DNA of 64,000 nt from Cheiracanthium punctorium (taxonomy: Eukaryota > Arthropoda > Arachnida > Araneae > Cheiracanthiidae). The stretch lies in NCBI GenBank assembly GCA_038373885.1, contig JAWZYV010013533.1, positions 1-64,000 on the forward strand. Direction: 5' to 3'. Of the stretch, positions 1 through 12,059 are shown in pieces. The translations under genes and the position numbers were made by a program. The notes under the pieces were generated by a model that saw only the letters and a list, made by a program, of their open reading frames with translations, had not been told where the DNA came from and searched no databases. Numbering within the stretch: the first letter of the stretch is position 1; every line of letters begins with the position of its first letter.

Positions 1-1259
1 AGAGTAGAATGAAATTTAGTAACATTATGATCAGCATAACAACTAAAACAATAAATGCCTGATTTTATTTTATCTTGAGTTTGAATAAATTTTAAAACTT
101 TGCAAAATTGTATTTTTTTTTAAAAAGGAATCACTTTAAGGCGTCCGGCGTCCGGAGTTAATATATTAGTTAGCTATTTAATTTTAAAAAAAAATTCTTG
201 GATTTTTTTAAATGTTTATTTGCCGTTTTAGGTTTTCTGAAACTTTTGAGTTTTCTGGAGGCATAATATTTAGATATCCGTAGTGAATCAAACAAAATTT
301 AGTTATAGGAGAGGAATGACCTCTTGACATTCAAAACTTTTCCACTAAAACAAAACGTAAGTTTGAATACAAATACCTTCTCTATTCAGGGCTTGATTAT
401 GACCAACAGGGGCCCCGGGCACTGATGAATTTGGGGGCCCCCATCTATGATTTTTGCCTTATTTTTTTAAATAAAATTTTGATATAAAAAAGAATATTTC
501 GGAACAACATTTCAAAGAAGGGGCCCTGGGCAAAGTCTCGATTTGCCCTTGCGATAATAAGGCTCTGTCTCTATTGAGAATTTCACTCAGCACTTACCAT
601 CTAACATGGAATCATTTAACAATAGACAGAAGTTAAATCGTTGCTTTCAATATTTTTTTCCAATAACCTACTTCCATTCTTTGTACTCCTATAATGCTGA
701 CGATAAGTCAGGCTTTTTGGAAATCTGCATTACATACTAATCTAAGGTAACTTCATCTAATTATTTGATACAATTCAATTTAAAGTAATTTCTAAAAAGA
801 AATATGCTTTAAATAGAAACAGGTTGATAATGAATTTATCTTAATTTCAGCATTAAGCTAACTACTGAGAATCACAATATTTTTAGCACAATGTTTAAAA
901 TTTCAAATTTTGATACCTAGAACCTCTGGAGATTAAAAAAAAAGTTGCAAAAAAATGAAGATAAATTCCTAAATTCTTACTAGATAGCAACATTTGATAA
1001 AAGGTTCTATTATGTAAAGAATTAAAGCGTGACCTGTTTGGGATACCCTGTATATTAAAACTTATCTAAAGGTAACCATCTCAATAGCTATTTTCTGCAT
1101 TTACTAGAAATTGTATGCAATTATCATGAACTTGGCTAAAACACCAATAACTAACATAAGAGTCAATTACTGGTGAAATCTATTTTTTCTTACCCAATAA
1201 TTGATAAATAAATAAATTTGTTTATTAAAATGATCTCTCCGTATTTACTTTATGTACTA
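1..1259 (+). repeat. Dispersed repeat, copy A (left-truncated by window edge)
   Basis: This stretch is homologous, in direct orientation, to about 61368-62490. Matching landmarks include the gaatgaaatttagtaa start, the 'ataaatctc/gcctgattttatttta' stretch, the block ending in the 'gggataccctgtatatt' motif (1041 and 62255) and the 'aaataaataaatt' run. No long ORF is present. Copy A is interrupted by a small hAT-like insertion at 387-567 that copy B lacks. The class is unknown: it could be part of a large non-coding transposon or a segmental duplication. Confidence 0.8.
387..567. mobile_element. Small non-autonomous hAT-like element with 8-bp TSD
   Basis: The ends are inverted: CAGGGCTTGATTAT on the left and, read from the right, CAGAGCCTTATTAT. 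The flanks are an identical 8-bp duplication, tctctatt, at 379-386 and 568-575. The homologous copy B near 61770 reads through without the insert (tcactattgagaat), so it gives an empty site. The interior is G- and C-run rich. A related fragment lies near 4700-4735. An 8-bp TSD with CAG ends fits the hAT superfamily. Confidence 0.8.
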
Positions 1260-2456
1260 CTAGCTGCGTGCCCGTTCTTCGCACGGTAGGAAACGAAAAA
1301 TTTCCTCACATGTGTAATTCGAATTAATTCCAGTGATGTGGAATCTAGAAAAAGCAAAATTATTTCACTCTTGACTTAAAATTTGCGTCATATATGTAAT
1401 AACCTGAGATCATTGCAATATAATGACACACACACACAAAAAAAAAAAACTATGTCAGCGTCATTCGGTATCAAAAAAGTGAAAATGGACCGTTTGCAGT
1501 GAACTTCTCACTTTCAAAATGTCTTATTTCCTCAGACATGCTGTCTTTTAGGTTCACGTTTTAGCGTTAAATACCTCAGACACTACATGAAATGGACATT
1601 TTTTTTAATTTTAAAAATACGTCACCCTCTCTTGCAACCCTTTACAAAAAGAAAAGAGATAAGAGATAAGACTGCGCTATTTATAAAGGCTTTAAAATTG
1701 TTTTTCTAGATTATGCAGTTTAATTTTTCTTCTCACAAATAAATCCAGTATTTATAAAAGGAAATCGAGCCAAGCAAAGAAATCGTCTGCTCGCGGGACC
1801 CGTTTTTATTTATTTTTTTCAACTGGCAATTTTAATCATTGTTACTGTATCCATGACAACCAAACCGCAAGATATCAAACCGAAACTCATAAGCAGGTAT
1901 TACTGAAATGAAAATCCTTCTTTACTTAAAAATTCGTAAAAATTCTCCTAATTTATATTTTTCCCCCGTTCTTCTTTTAAAAGTGGGCGAATTGTGTGCT
2001 CCGTCTTTTGCCCAAATATAAAAAAGTTACGACAGATAGAATTCAAGATGCAGCAGTTTTAAAAATATTTTTCGAAAGTCAGCGTCAAATTTAATTTTAT
2101 TTGTAAAATTCCCAAAAATCTGCAAATTATGTTACACAGTCCGAACAAATAGTTTTTAAAAGAAAATTTTCTCCTCTATACGATGATGTAAATATCGTTT
2201 TCTTGCGAGCTCAATTACCGGCGTTATTATGTATTACGCAAGAAAAATCGCTAAAAATCGGACAAAACATAAAATAAAACATTTTCTAATTCGAATTTCG
2301 AAAAAATCGCTTCGAGGTGTGTCGAGTCCCGTCTTGGAGAATTTCCGTACAAAATTTGGTAGGTCTACGATCACCCGTTTCGGAGCTACGCGAGACACAG
2401 ACAGACAGACAGACAGACAAACGGACAGTTTACACTCTGTTTTATTTATATAGATT
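1258..2456 (+). mobile_element. Dispersed repeat with gaca tail, class uncertain
   Basis: The tract begins 'tagctgcgtgcccg...cgcacgg' and ends with a (gaca)n run at about 2398-2422 followed by 'tttatttatatagat'. This end pattern is common among dispersed invertebrate repeats. The start coincides with the point where the 1-1259 repeat loses homology to its second copy, so it looks like an insertion there. Short ORFs inside (2229-2453) end in the gaca run and look like chance. I cannot assign a superfamily. Confidence 0.45.
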
Positions 2457-3690
2457 ATCTATTACGAATGTAGGAAAAAACGACGGCACCGGAAAAAATG
2501 CGCCCCCCCCCAAACACACACACACATAATTCTAATTTTCATAGGGGCATGTGGGGAGTACGTGCACTCACATGACAAATCAAATGTAGACTATAAAAGA
2601 TTCTTTTGTAAATTGAAATGCTTTTATAAGAGAAAGGAGTAAAAACAATTGTGACCTCTCCCCTGGCAGAACTTTTTATGGGTCGGTCCCTGGTTTTTTT
2701 AATAGTGGACAAAAACTTACTTTGATTTGCTTTTAATGAGGCTCTTGAATTTGCAAAGTGGGGGAGTGGTCGTCAAGCACCCACCTGCCCCCTATATGGG
2801 CTCAGAGTAAGTGTGAAGATACTATTTAAAATGCTATTGTAAAATTCTGTTGTATTTTGATATCAATAGAAATAATTATAACAATACTAAAGTTCAAAAG
2901 AGGCTTTTTTTAACTCCATTAATTTTCTATTTTTATTTATTTATTTATTTATTTAGGGTTTTTTTGTGCGTGTGTGTGAGGGGAGTTATGCAAAAAACGG
3001 ATAAGAAGTATAATGATGACTTATCTGGAAGCATTTAATATTTATTAAAATAATTAAAATAAAATGCATCAGATATTTAAAAAGGCGCTTAAAGTGATGC
3101 ACATCGCTAAAAATAAAATAATTTTCAGATTTAATTTTACAGCTAAGCCAAAGTAATATTAGAAAAACCAAACAGATGGCTAAAAGATTAGTTTTTTTAA
3201 TTATTTTTTTTAAACTTATGTTACTGTGAAAGTGAATAAAGCATGAATGTGACACAATTTATATAAGGTGATTTAATCATTAAAAACTGGACGGTTTGTA
3301 GCTATAGTTCTCATTAATTAATACATATTTAATCATGTCCTTCTGCTATGAGCCTTGATTTCCCTTTTTTATATGAAAATAATACTATTTAGTTTTATAT
3401 ATCGGTAAACAAGTTATGTTTGTTCTCGTTTTTATAAAAACTTTTCAAAAGGAAACAGACATACAGTGGAACTTCTTTTTGCATATCTACCCGACCCCTT
3501 ATTGCGATCAAGATCGCGCCGAAACCCATTACAGGAAATTTATGACTCTTCTGACCTTCTGACCGACCTCTTGCGAAGAGCGTCAATTATCTTTTAGATG
3601 GTCCCTCTTTTGAACCCCAACATCCCGGCTAAGATAAATCGTTTTTCTGTAAACTGGGGTACCACGGAACAAAAATCTTCATCCTGTCTC
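2457..3690. other. Non-coding, no assigned feature
   Basis: The stretch holds C-runs and (ca)n near 2500-2526, an attt run near 2930-2955, and a more GC-rich tract at 3470-3660 beginning 'cagtggaactt', which could be the end of a pogo-like element. I see no gene. Confidence 0.5.
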
Positions 3691-3697
3691 CGTGTAA

Positions 3698-3962
3698 AGG
3701 CCGGCGTTCAGTTAGTGCGTTTCAGTACGCTATAATGGGAACCCAATGTATTTTTCAGAATCTTGAAGACGCACTGCGGAGAAAAGTGCCCCCACTGAGC
3801 GGTGGGCGTGCTTTTGTGATTTCACGCGTTATCCTTTGGCGGTGGTCATTAAAAGTCAATAAATTCTTCGACCCTGCACTGTATCCCCCCCTAGTACAAT
3901 GCCTTGACCATTAAAAAAAAACCCCGCTGCGTCCGGAAAAAAACGCAACTGAACGCCGGGCT
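3698..3962 (+). mobile_element. Tourist-like MITE (PIF/Harbinger type), copy 1
   Basis: The element is about 265 bp with inverted ends: AGGCCGGCGTTCAGTT on the left and, reading in from the right, AGCCCGGCGTTCAGTT. It is flanked on both sides by TAA (3695-3697 and 3963-3965), the 3-bp TWA duplication typical of PIF/Harbinger elements. It is nearly identical to the next two copies. It carries no transposase ORF, so it would depend on a source element elsewhere. Confidence 0.82.
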
Positions 3963-3982
3963 TAAAGAGATTTCTTATCTAA

Positions 3983-4247
3983 AGCCCGGCGTTCAGTTAA
4001 GTGCGTTTCAGTACGCTATAATGAGAACCCAATGTATTTTTCAGAATCTTGAAGACGCACTGCGGAGAAAAGTGCCCCCACGGAGCGGTGGGCGTGCTTT
4101 TGTGATTTCACGCTTTATCCTTTGGCGGTGGTCATTAAAAGTCAATAAATTCTTCGACCCTGCACTGTATCCCCCCTAGTACAATGCCTTGACCATTAAA
4201 AAAAAACCCCGCTGCGTCCGGAAAAAAACGCAACTGAACGCCGGGCT
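3983..4247 (+). mobile_element. Tourist-like MITE, copy 2
   Basis: Same family and orientation as the element at 3698. The ends are AGCCCGGCG and CGCCGGGCT, with TAA on both sides (3980-3982 and 4248-4250). Only 20 bp separate it from copy 1. The short ORF across it is repeated in the other copies and is not a host gene. Confidence 0.85.
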
Positions 4248-4308
4248 TAACACGAAGTACAGTTCTTGCCGAAAACATTTGAATTACTGGTCAGCGCATC
4301 CTTTGTTA

Positions 4309-4575
4309 AGGCCGGCGTTCAGTTAAGTGCGTTTCAGTACGATATAATGGGAACCCAATGTATTTTTCAGAATCTTGAAGACGCACTGCGGACAAAAGTG
4401 CCCCCACTGAGCGGTGGGCGTGCTTTTGTGATTTCACGCGTTATCCTTTGGCGGTGGTCATTAAAAGTCAATAAATTCTTCGACCCTGCACTGTATCCCC
4501 CCCTAGTACAATGCCTTGACCATTAAAAAAAAACCCCGCTGCGTCCGGAAAAAAACGCAACTGAACGGTGGGCCT
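4309..4575 (+). mobile_element. Tourist-like MITE, copy 3
   Basis: Third copy in the same orientation, about 60 bp after copy 2, flanked by TTA-type sequence. The right end has diverged (gaacggtgggcct instead of gaacgccgggct), so its terminal repeat is less perfect than in copies 1 and 2. The interior is almost identical to the others. Confidence 0.8.
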
Positions 4576-4579
4576 TATA

Positions 4580-7500
4580 GTTCCCGTAATCATACTATCA
4601 GCAATCTACAATACACACGAACACGTGGCATTTATTATTAGGACAGCAGGAGGGACATACAAAACACTCAAATGAGAAAGAAACCTGACCATATTTAGAT
4701 GAGGCCCAGGGGCACTAATTTTGGGGCCCTTTTTACTATCAAGCATTTTAACTTATTTTTGACCGCTGTTGAGTTTCGCAATACAAAGCTTTTTTAAGAT
4801 TTCCTAAATTGAATTTTAAAATTACTTACATATATTTTAGCAAGCTTCATTTAGAGATTATTTCTATTTTAATATTTGTAACCCATTTTTGTATCATTAG
4901 CTCATATGGACGCTAAGTCAGGGATGACTATTGTATGACACACGTGTCCAGGGATGGTTATTATATGATACTCCTGTTCGTACTTTTGAAACTTCATTTT
5001 AAGAAACGATAAAACAATAAGATAATACTTCAGTTATCCTTTATCAAATAAATATGTTTGTATTTTTTATCATTTATGATTAGTGCTTTTCCGTTTAAGA
5101 CGTTTTCCACTTAAAATGTTTGATCAAATCTGGGTAAAGTTCTTAAAACACACACACACTCACACGTGTGTGTGTGTGTATCGTCGATTGTATAAATGGG
5201 TTCCAGTGTATATATATTGTTATACGTCTATCTAGATAATAATTTTACAGAAAAAAAAATGTGCACATTTAAAATTTAAAAAGATTGAGGGAGTGCGCAC
5301 AGAGGCCGCAACGTTACACAGCTGGTACATGCGTACGGTATACGTCAACGATACACATTTTTCTCCACGTGTAGGATTTTGTTCGATTTAATCTATAATT
5401 ATGTACGTAAATTTATTAATTATCAATAATTATGTACTTATTTGTAATGAACAGTAATCCTGTTTATTTGTAATGAGTGATGGATTTATAATTCAAATTC
5501 AAATGCTCTGTAGCATAACACTTATAATTCAAATAATTTACAGTACATAATTATTAACACTCTCCACATTATCAAATTAACTTTATTGCACAATAACTAT
5601 ATAGCTATCCAAACTCAGTACAGTTTTTTAAATAAATAATCGAAAATTACAGCACCTACTCAGCTAGAAAAAGTCTGCACATTTTTTACAAAAATATATA
5701 GATCGTACACAATTTGTGCATAAAAAGTGGATATTTTGGAATATTTTGAAAGTACTAGGGACCAAGACCTGTAGACTCGCTACGCTCGCTTTTCGTATGA
5801 GTCATTCGGTCCCTAATAATGCTTATTCGTAAAAAAGGCATAATTTCAACAGACAAAACCCAAAGATTGGATCAGATAGAATGCTACTGAGCTACACATC
5901 GCTTGGTTCTTGCATGTTCATTGGAATATAAAAATTTAAACTTCACACTACAGTAGACCCCCTATAACACAGTAGTTACTTTCCCTGTTATAGGAATCCG
6001 TGTTGTACGTGTCTTGAGCTATACTCCACCTTAAGTGCAGACTCTACGTACAATAGCTGGAAAAAATATTTGCACCCCTCAGAAACACAATGATATTTAA
6101 TGTTCCCATTCAAAAGTTATATTAATTAGGAGCTAATGCGTAATAAAATCAGAGCATCTGTTACAGGTGTATTTTTAATTATGTAAAACCTATTGGACAC
6201 CTTGTGTATTTGCCACCCATGGCAATTTTTCATAATTTGGCGACTTATTTATACTTAATAATTTGTTTTACGAAAACCGTACTTCATATGTTTTCTTTGA
6301 TAAGAACTACGGATTTGATAAGATTGCCACCAATGGCGACTTTTCGTTATTTAGCAATTTACACATGCTCATAACCAATAATTACTGCTCATGTAAGGTT
6401 ACCGGGAAAACCGTTATCCATATATTCATATACATAATCCCTTGCAGATTGACGTATTTAGCACCACGAAATATATCATCTCGTCGCGCTGGCAAATATC
6501 CAATCTGTACTATAACTGCTATAATGGCATAGTTAACGAGGCCAAATATTTCTATTGGTAGCAAATACCCAAGCTGAAGCTAACCGGCTTAAAAGAATCT
6601 GCATTTTAATTATTTCTCATTTTCAAGCTACTGGGTTCTAACATTGTGGAACTTTAGGTTTAGATTCACCCTGCTTGGAGAGATACCATTTTGCAAGATT
6701 GTACCTAATGCCAAGATGTCGCTTTTTAAATCAGCTACAATTAGCTATTCTGTTTTGGAAAAACGAATAATCGCTTATTCTAAACTCCTGTTGTCTAAGC
6801 GAACTTACTATTTGAAAATTGTCAATGTGTAACACACTTTGAGTTATTTATTTCATATACTTTTTAATTTGGCGTAAAATTGGTGTAATTCTACTTCATG
6901 CTTGTGAATTTCACGCGATTCTACTCTACATTCTTGGAATTGCTTTGTTGCAAAGACATGAATGATTTTATGCTGGTGAAAATTGCCAAACCTGGCAACC
7001 ATTATGTTTATTTTTTCAGTTTTTTATTAATATCTTCTAAAATAATGGTAATTTCGAAATTTAAGTCAGCTTATCAACTTCCCCAGAATTTTCCGAATCC
7101 GTGGACATTTTCGCCGAATACCAAGTGCAGTACCATACTGCGAAAGCAAAAAAGACGCAGTTTAAAAGTAAGTTAAATTTCTTACGTATGATGGCAGCAT
7201 TAAAATTCAATGACGTCACAATTCACTTTTTCTCCACATGTATCTCAGCATGACGGTCATGCCAATTCAATGCTTTTTATCCACCCCAAAAGTGCTCAAC
7301 GCACCTAAAGATTTTTTCACTTCAAAAAACCCTTAATGTGTAAATTTATGTACAATAGTTACAAAATGATTTTTTTTTATATAAAGAAACCATGCAATTA
7401 TTAATTTGCGCAGAGTAATCGTTGCTTGCAAATAAAAATCAATGGAATTCAATCATCTTGTTAAACTTTTTTTTAGATTATTCTTTTAATTGGCCTCCCC

Positions 7501-8640
7501 CCCCCCCTCCCCCCAACTAATCACTGATGTCAACACATATATTCGGTTTCATAGTTCTGATAAGTGTTTTTTTTTTTTTGTAAATATTTAGATAGCTTAA
7601 AAATGAGGTTTGAATTGCAAGTGAGTTTTAGTCTAATTCACATTTACTAATCCAGAATTATGAATAAATTATTCAAGTATGCTCAAGTATCAAGTATACT
7701 GTTTTCTTATGGAAAAAATTTCAAACTTATTTAGAATGTCTGGAAATAATAATTACATTTTTAAAAATAGTTGATGCAAGTATGCTTACTTTGATATTTT
7801 ATGCTCTAATTGTGTACTTAATAATTGTGATCTTTTGTTTACTTGTAATATTGACTACATTTCCTCAAAATGGATGAATACGTATCTTTATCTTATTTAT
7901 CTTTAATTAAATCTTATGGATATTTCCTATTTTTCTCAAATAAATTAATATTTATAAATACAATGTTTCATCAGTTATTAAGAATGCTTCTTTCACCATC
8001 ATAAGCCAAGCTATGCGAACGCAAATGAATGATCTACTTGAGCGATTGCGCAAATACAACGCTGGACTCAGCGGAAATTCAAAGATCCATGTTGAGAAAC
8101 AACCCTGGTCACAAGTCTTCTCTGTTGTCCCTTCTTTTTCCTAGTGTGAATGAGCAGGTTAAACCCGGGTTCCCGATTAAATATGAAACCCATATCTGAT
8201 ACACTAAAACGAGAGGAGGGATAAGCAGGCTTCACTATAGTTATCCCGTCCCCGATTGAAACTTTTATGAATTCACTATTCCGCACAATTGGGCCGCTTA
8301 AAATTTGATTTGCGCAACATGTCCCGAGTTCTGCATCATTTCTAATAAAATTCAAAGCTTTTTATAATTTCAAAAGCGAATGAAACTCCCATCAACCACA
8401 CATATTACATTTACGCAGTTCCGGGAATAAATAAATAAAGACGAAATATTTCTTCGATGTCATGTCACATTGCATATACGGATTAAATCTGAATTTTTAT
8501 CACTTAAAATGCACATATGAGTTAATATGGTTACTAATATACGTACTACTATGGAAATATGTAACTAATTGTTATTATTAATATTAATTTTCAATAAAAA
8601 TAGTATTAATGTTACTAAAAATAGGGTAACAAAATCGCTG
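4580..8640. other. Non-coding AT-rich stretch, transposon scraps only
   Basis: Visible items are a fragment of the small hAT family near 4700-4735, a (ca)n(tg)n palindromic microsatellite at 5149-5179, a half pogo-like terminus near 5950 (cagtagaccccc), and a C-rich run near 7496-7515. A more GC-rich tract at 8000-8345 has no gene I recognise. The ORFs here are short and lack splice context or family likeness. Confidence 0.5.
5149..5179. repeat. (CA)n/(TG)n palindromic microsatellite
   Basis: A CA run is followed directly by a GT run, so the tract can fold on itself. Confidence 0.9.
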
Positions 8641-8644
8641 TCCT

Positions 8645-8784
8645 TAATTTTGCGAGACTCACGAGACAGGCAGTTTCCCTGCGAGACGAGACAAAGTGTT
8701 TGCGAGACGAGACAGAGGTTTAGCAATGCGAGACGAGATGAGACAGCCCTGTTTCTCGTCTCGTGTGTCTCGCGTCCATCCCTA
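8645..8784. mobile_element. End of a hAT-like element with gagacgag subterminal repeats
   Basis: The motif gagacgaga, or its complement, recurs many times between 8650 and 8775. The tract ends at 8784 with a terminus that reads TAGGGATGGACGCGAGAC inward. Clustered short subterminal repeats next to a TAGGG end are typical of hAT transposase-binding ends. I could not find a matching opposite end or duplication, so only this edge is supported. It cuts off the left side of the larger hAT copy that follows at 8785. Confidence 0.45.
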
Positions 8785-8877
8785 AATGCTAGTAACTTGT
8801 AAAGGTACAATTTAAAATTTTTTGTGTGAATGGCGTAATTTGATTACTTTAAAAACTGTTTGAATATTGCATTATAC

Positions 8878-10887
8878 TAGTGCTGTAAAAGTAACGACAA
8901 AATGAGTATCCGTATGTATTTGTTACTTAGATGTTCGCTATTTGCTACTAAGTATTCGTTACTCCTTACTTTCGTTACTACTAATAGAATCGGTAATAGG
9001 GTGTTATATGTGCCCCATAACAACACATCCGGGACAGTGTTGTTATGGGTATATGCCGCCCATACATAAACCCATAACAAAACCTAACCAAAAAGAATTT
9101 TTTTTAGCGAAGTTGTACAAATTTGTATTTAGAGCTTATTTTCTCTGATTTACAGATTGTTTTTATACACATTTATGGTTTTATACAATGCTAAATTATC
9201 CGAATTACGGAGTGCACATAGAAATCTTACAAAGACATATGTCATTCTTTTTTTTTTCTCAACCCCCCCCCCCTTTTTTAAATTCTGAACGCTGGTTTAA
9301 CCTGTTCATTCTTATCATAAAAAGTGTAAAGGAAAGCTTGTGACTCGTGTTTTTTCTGGGAGCGGGTTCTCGAATACTGAGATCCAGGGATTGGGCCACA
9401 TATATTAAATTCACAGGGCAGGGGATCTCAGTATGATATCAACTACTTTGCGTCTCTACAAGCATAATATCTTTATTATTTGTGAGTTCTTATTTCATAT
9501 CAAAAACTTCTTTTGCTGGACGATTTTTCGAAGTAAATTAAAAATTACCATATTTTAAATTAAAATTGTTTAATTCAGTGAGAATGATCTATTTTTAAGA
9601 TATTTCCAGTTCTATTTCTGCACTTTTGGGATGAAAGGGGTTAGCCCCTTCTGTGGGTGCATATATGAGAGCATTCTTTAAACAAAAATTATCACTCCTT
9701 TCATACAGAAAGAATGGTTGCACCGGACTATGCGTATTCCATGAGTTCATGGAATAAAATGTACCATAAAATAGGGCAGATGGCCCCCTAAACGCCGACA
9801 TTTTAGAAACATACTGAACTTTATTGAATTATTTTAATACCAGTGGCTTACGCAGGAGTGGGCATAGAAATCCCGGGTAGCTCCCAATTTTTTATATATT
9901 TTTTAAACAATTACTTAAAAAATGTGTTTAGGTTTCCATGCTAAATATTTTTTTTAGTTCCAAATAATATTTCAAATAATAAAAATGTGTGAATTCGTTT
10001 ACTTTATAAAAATATATTTTTTTAAAGGTGTATTTAAATAATTTGTTATTTATTACTCATATTTCGATTCTAGCTAAAAAAAAAGAAAAAGTTAAGTTCG
10101 CAATCCTGCTTCGGAACCACCCTGAAAGAAAGAATTCTGATTGCACCACTATTTAGTACTAAAATGTTAGAAAGCCCGAAATTAGCACCCCTTACTAACA
10201 TGCTTCTCTTATATGTATTGCTCCTCTACAATCATAAGAACACCCCCTCCTCCCCCGCAAAAAAAAGTTCAACTGCGCATAAGAAGATACTATACACCGG
10301 ATCCTATCCCCCCCATTGTACGACCCATATCAATAGAGCAGCAGATAGTATATCCATCTCCATAACTGTAACGAAACATACGGATTCTTCCAAACCTCAT
10401 CAAAACGATACCATTCGGCTCGGCACAAACGAATTGCAACCAGAACATACTACTACTCAAATACCGAAACTGATTTTTCCCTTCAAACAGCGAGAATCCA
10501 TAATACTTCCGGTATCTAGTAACGGAACGGAACATACTATTACTCAAATACCGAAATTCATTTTCTCCCTCCGGCAGTCTTGTATTCGAAGTTCGAACCT
10601 GGTCGATCCGAAATGCACACTCAAAAGTCATTTTCCCCCTTGAAACCGCGATCCGATATCCAGTAACAAATAACAGAAGATATTAGTACCCGATTACTGG
10701 AACCCGTTTCCCCCCTAGTTCGCCTCGCCTGGCAGTCTGTATTCGAAGTTCGAAGCTGCTCGATCCGAAACAGCTTCGGATCGAGTAACGAGTAACGATA
10801 TCAACCGCAAAGTAGCAATTCGTTACTTCGAGTCTGAGTGATTATCCGTATCTTAGTACCGAATACATGCGGTTTGCTTCAGCTCTA
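8878..10887. mobile_element. 2-kb hAT-like element inserted in another hAT copy
   Basis: A perfect 8-bp duplication, cattatac, flanks the unit at 8870-8877 and 10888-10895. The termini are short and imperfect: TAGTGCTG on the left and, reading in from the right, TAGAGCTG. Both fit the TAGNG end of hAT elements, and the TSD has central TA. Both subterminal zones are crowded with gtaacga/gttactt motifs (8890-9000 and 10780-10850), as expected for transposase-binding sites. The interior has a near-repeat of about 88 bp around 10440-10560. No recognisable transposase is present, so it is non-autonomous. The 159-codon ORF at 10164-10643 is built partly from this repeat and is not called as a gene. 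Confidence 0.78.
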
Positions 10888-11117
10888 CATTATACCTCGG
10901 AAGAACATTCTAGGTTTGGAATAGTTCATGAGAAGGTTGTGGAGGAAAAACAAATGCTAAAAAGAAAATAATTTATCAATCGTATACGGATAGCTAAATG
11001 TATAGTGAATGTGCCATTTAAGCAGCATAAACCTATCCGAATTTGATAAACTCTATTGTTTCAGTATTGCAGTAGAAATATTTTTAAAGTGTACCACAAC
11101 GGTAAGACCATACTCAG

Positions 11118-11600
11118 GAGCCCCACCAGTGGCCGAGCGCTCTGAACCGGGAGACGACAGATGCTTGGTTCTAAACCAGGTCGCGTCCGCCGACCTAGCT
11201 GTTTGTAGTTTTCTGTGGTTTCCTCCGAATCTTGGCTAGATACTGATTAGGACCCCTTAGAAAGATCCTCATGGAGGCCACCCAACTAGAGATGAGTTCG
11301 GGTTTATTTTTTAAAGCTAGAGCTCGAGGACTTTTAAATCGAGCCCGCTCGAGCGATATTATTTAAGTCGGATCCCGAGCCTGAAATTTCAACTAATAAA
11401 TAAATAAAAGTCAATGATTTCATATAACATAATGATATAATATCTTAAAATTTTGCCGTTTTTGCAAATTAAAGACAAATATAATCGAGCCCGCCCGAGC
11501 CCGAATACAACCGTGAACTTCAGAGCCCGTCTCATCTCAACACCTCACCCTCCGGCCTATGAGCCCACGAGTAGCTAATTGGCCGTAATCCCACATATGT
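11118..11600 (+). mobile_element. tRNA-derived SINE A, split by a small hAT
   Basis: A tRNA-like head (tggccgagcgc A-box-like, then ggttctaaacc B-box-like) is followed by the body 'cgcgtccgccgacctagctg...ccttagaaaga', shared with copies at 15245, 15800 and 59609. The body is broken at 11287 and resumes at 11541, ending near 'ggccgtaatcc'. No protein is expected. Confidence 0.75.
11287..11540. mobile_element. 254-bp hAT-like MITE inside SINE A
   Basis: The ends are TAGAGATGAG on the left and, read inward from the right, TTGAGATGAG. The right flank is cacctcac and the left flank is the decayed cacccaac. The second copy near 59600 has an intact cacctcac flank on its preserved side. It is rich in gagcccg motifs on both strands. 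The same insertion is seen in the 59217-60256 element, so it happened before that family duplicated. Confidence 0.68.
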
Positions 11601-11622
11601 GTGTGTGTGTGTGTGTGTGTAC
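11599..11622. repeat. (TG)n microsatellite
   Basis: A run of about ten TG dinucleotides lies next to the end of the SINE. Confidence 0.85.
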
Positions 11623-11789
11623 GCATACACCCATTTTCATTATGCTCTTCAAAAATTTTCCCATGCCGCAACGCGCCGCCGCTACCGGGTTGCTGAGGTC
11701 GTTCCGCCGCCGCCGCGAATTTCCGTGCGGCGCAGACCTTTACTTGGAGCCCACTGTTCGCCTTTTCAAGGTTGCAGTTGGCCTTGAGT

Positions 11790-12053
11790 TACATTTTCAT
11801 GGACGATAACGCGAAGCCACATAGAGCTCTTCTGGTCGGAAATTTCTAAAAAGTGAGAATATTCGGCGATTGCATTGGCCAAGCAGATCTCCAGACCCCC
11901 AACCCTATAGAGCATGCGTGGGACGCTCTGGAGAGAGCAATTGCAACTCGCAACCCCCTTCCAAGAACTATCCAAAGTCTGAAAACAGCGTTGCTGAACG
12001 AGTGGGCTCAATTTCCACAGGAATTCATAAACTGCTTTATTTCATGTATTTAA
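11790..12053 (+). pseudogene. Tc1-like transposase, C-terminal fragment 1
   Basis: One frame reads FMDDNAKPHRALLV, the segment around the second catalytic Asp of Tc1/mariner DDE transposases. After a frameshift the sequence continues with NPIEHAWDALERAI and on to FPQEFINCF, the family's C-terminal end, with a stop at 12053. The pattern D...SPDxNPIEHxWD is diagnostic of Tc1-like transposases. The N-terminal DNA-binding half is absent, and a frameshift near 11840-11860 disables it. Confidence 0.85.
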
Positions 12054-12059
12054 TCACGC

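Larger units (their letters stand above)
8785..11742 (-). mobile_element. Non-autonomous hAT family element, copy A (left-truncated, interrupted)
   Basis: Segments 8785-8877 and 10896-11742 together match, in inverse orientation, the complete element at 59217-60256. The terminus 'ggcgcagaccttta' ends at 11742 and corresponds to TAGAGGTCTGCGCC in the complete copy. The other end, including its GC-rich arm, is missing. Removing the 8878-10887 insertion makes homology to the other copy continuous. It has no transposase gene. It contains a SINE (11118 onward) at the same place as the complete copy, so the SINE was part of the element before it spread. Confidence 0.75.

Noticed and set aside
3904..4526. 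Two similar ORFs of 91 and 86 codons as a duplicated gene
   Set aside because: They are readings of the MITE copies and run through their inverted termini.
10164..10643. 159-codon open frame
   Set aside because: It lies inside a non-autonomous hAT element and is built partly from an ~88-bp internal repeat. No family motif and no splice or promoter context.
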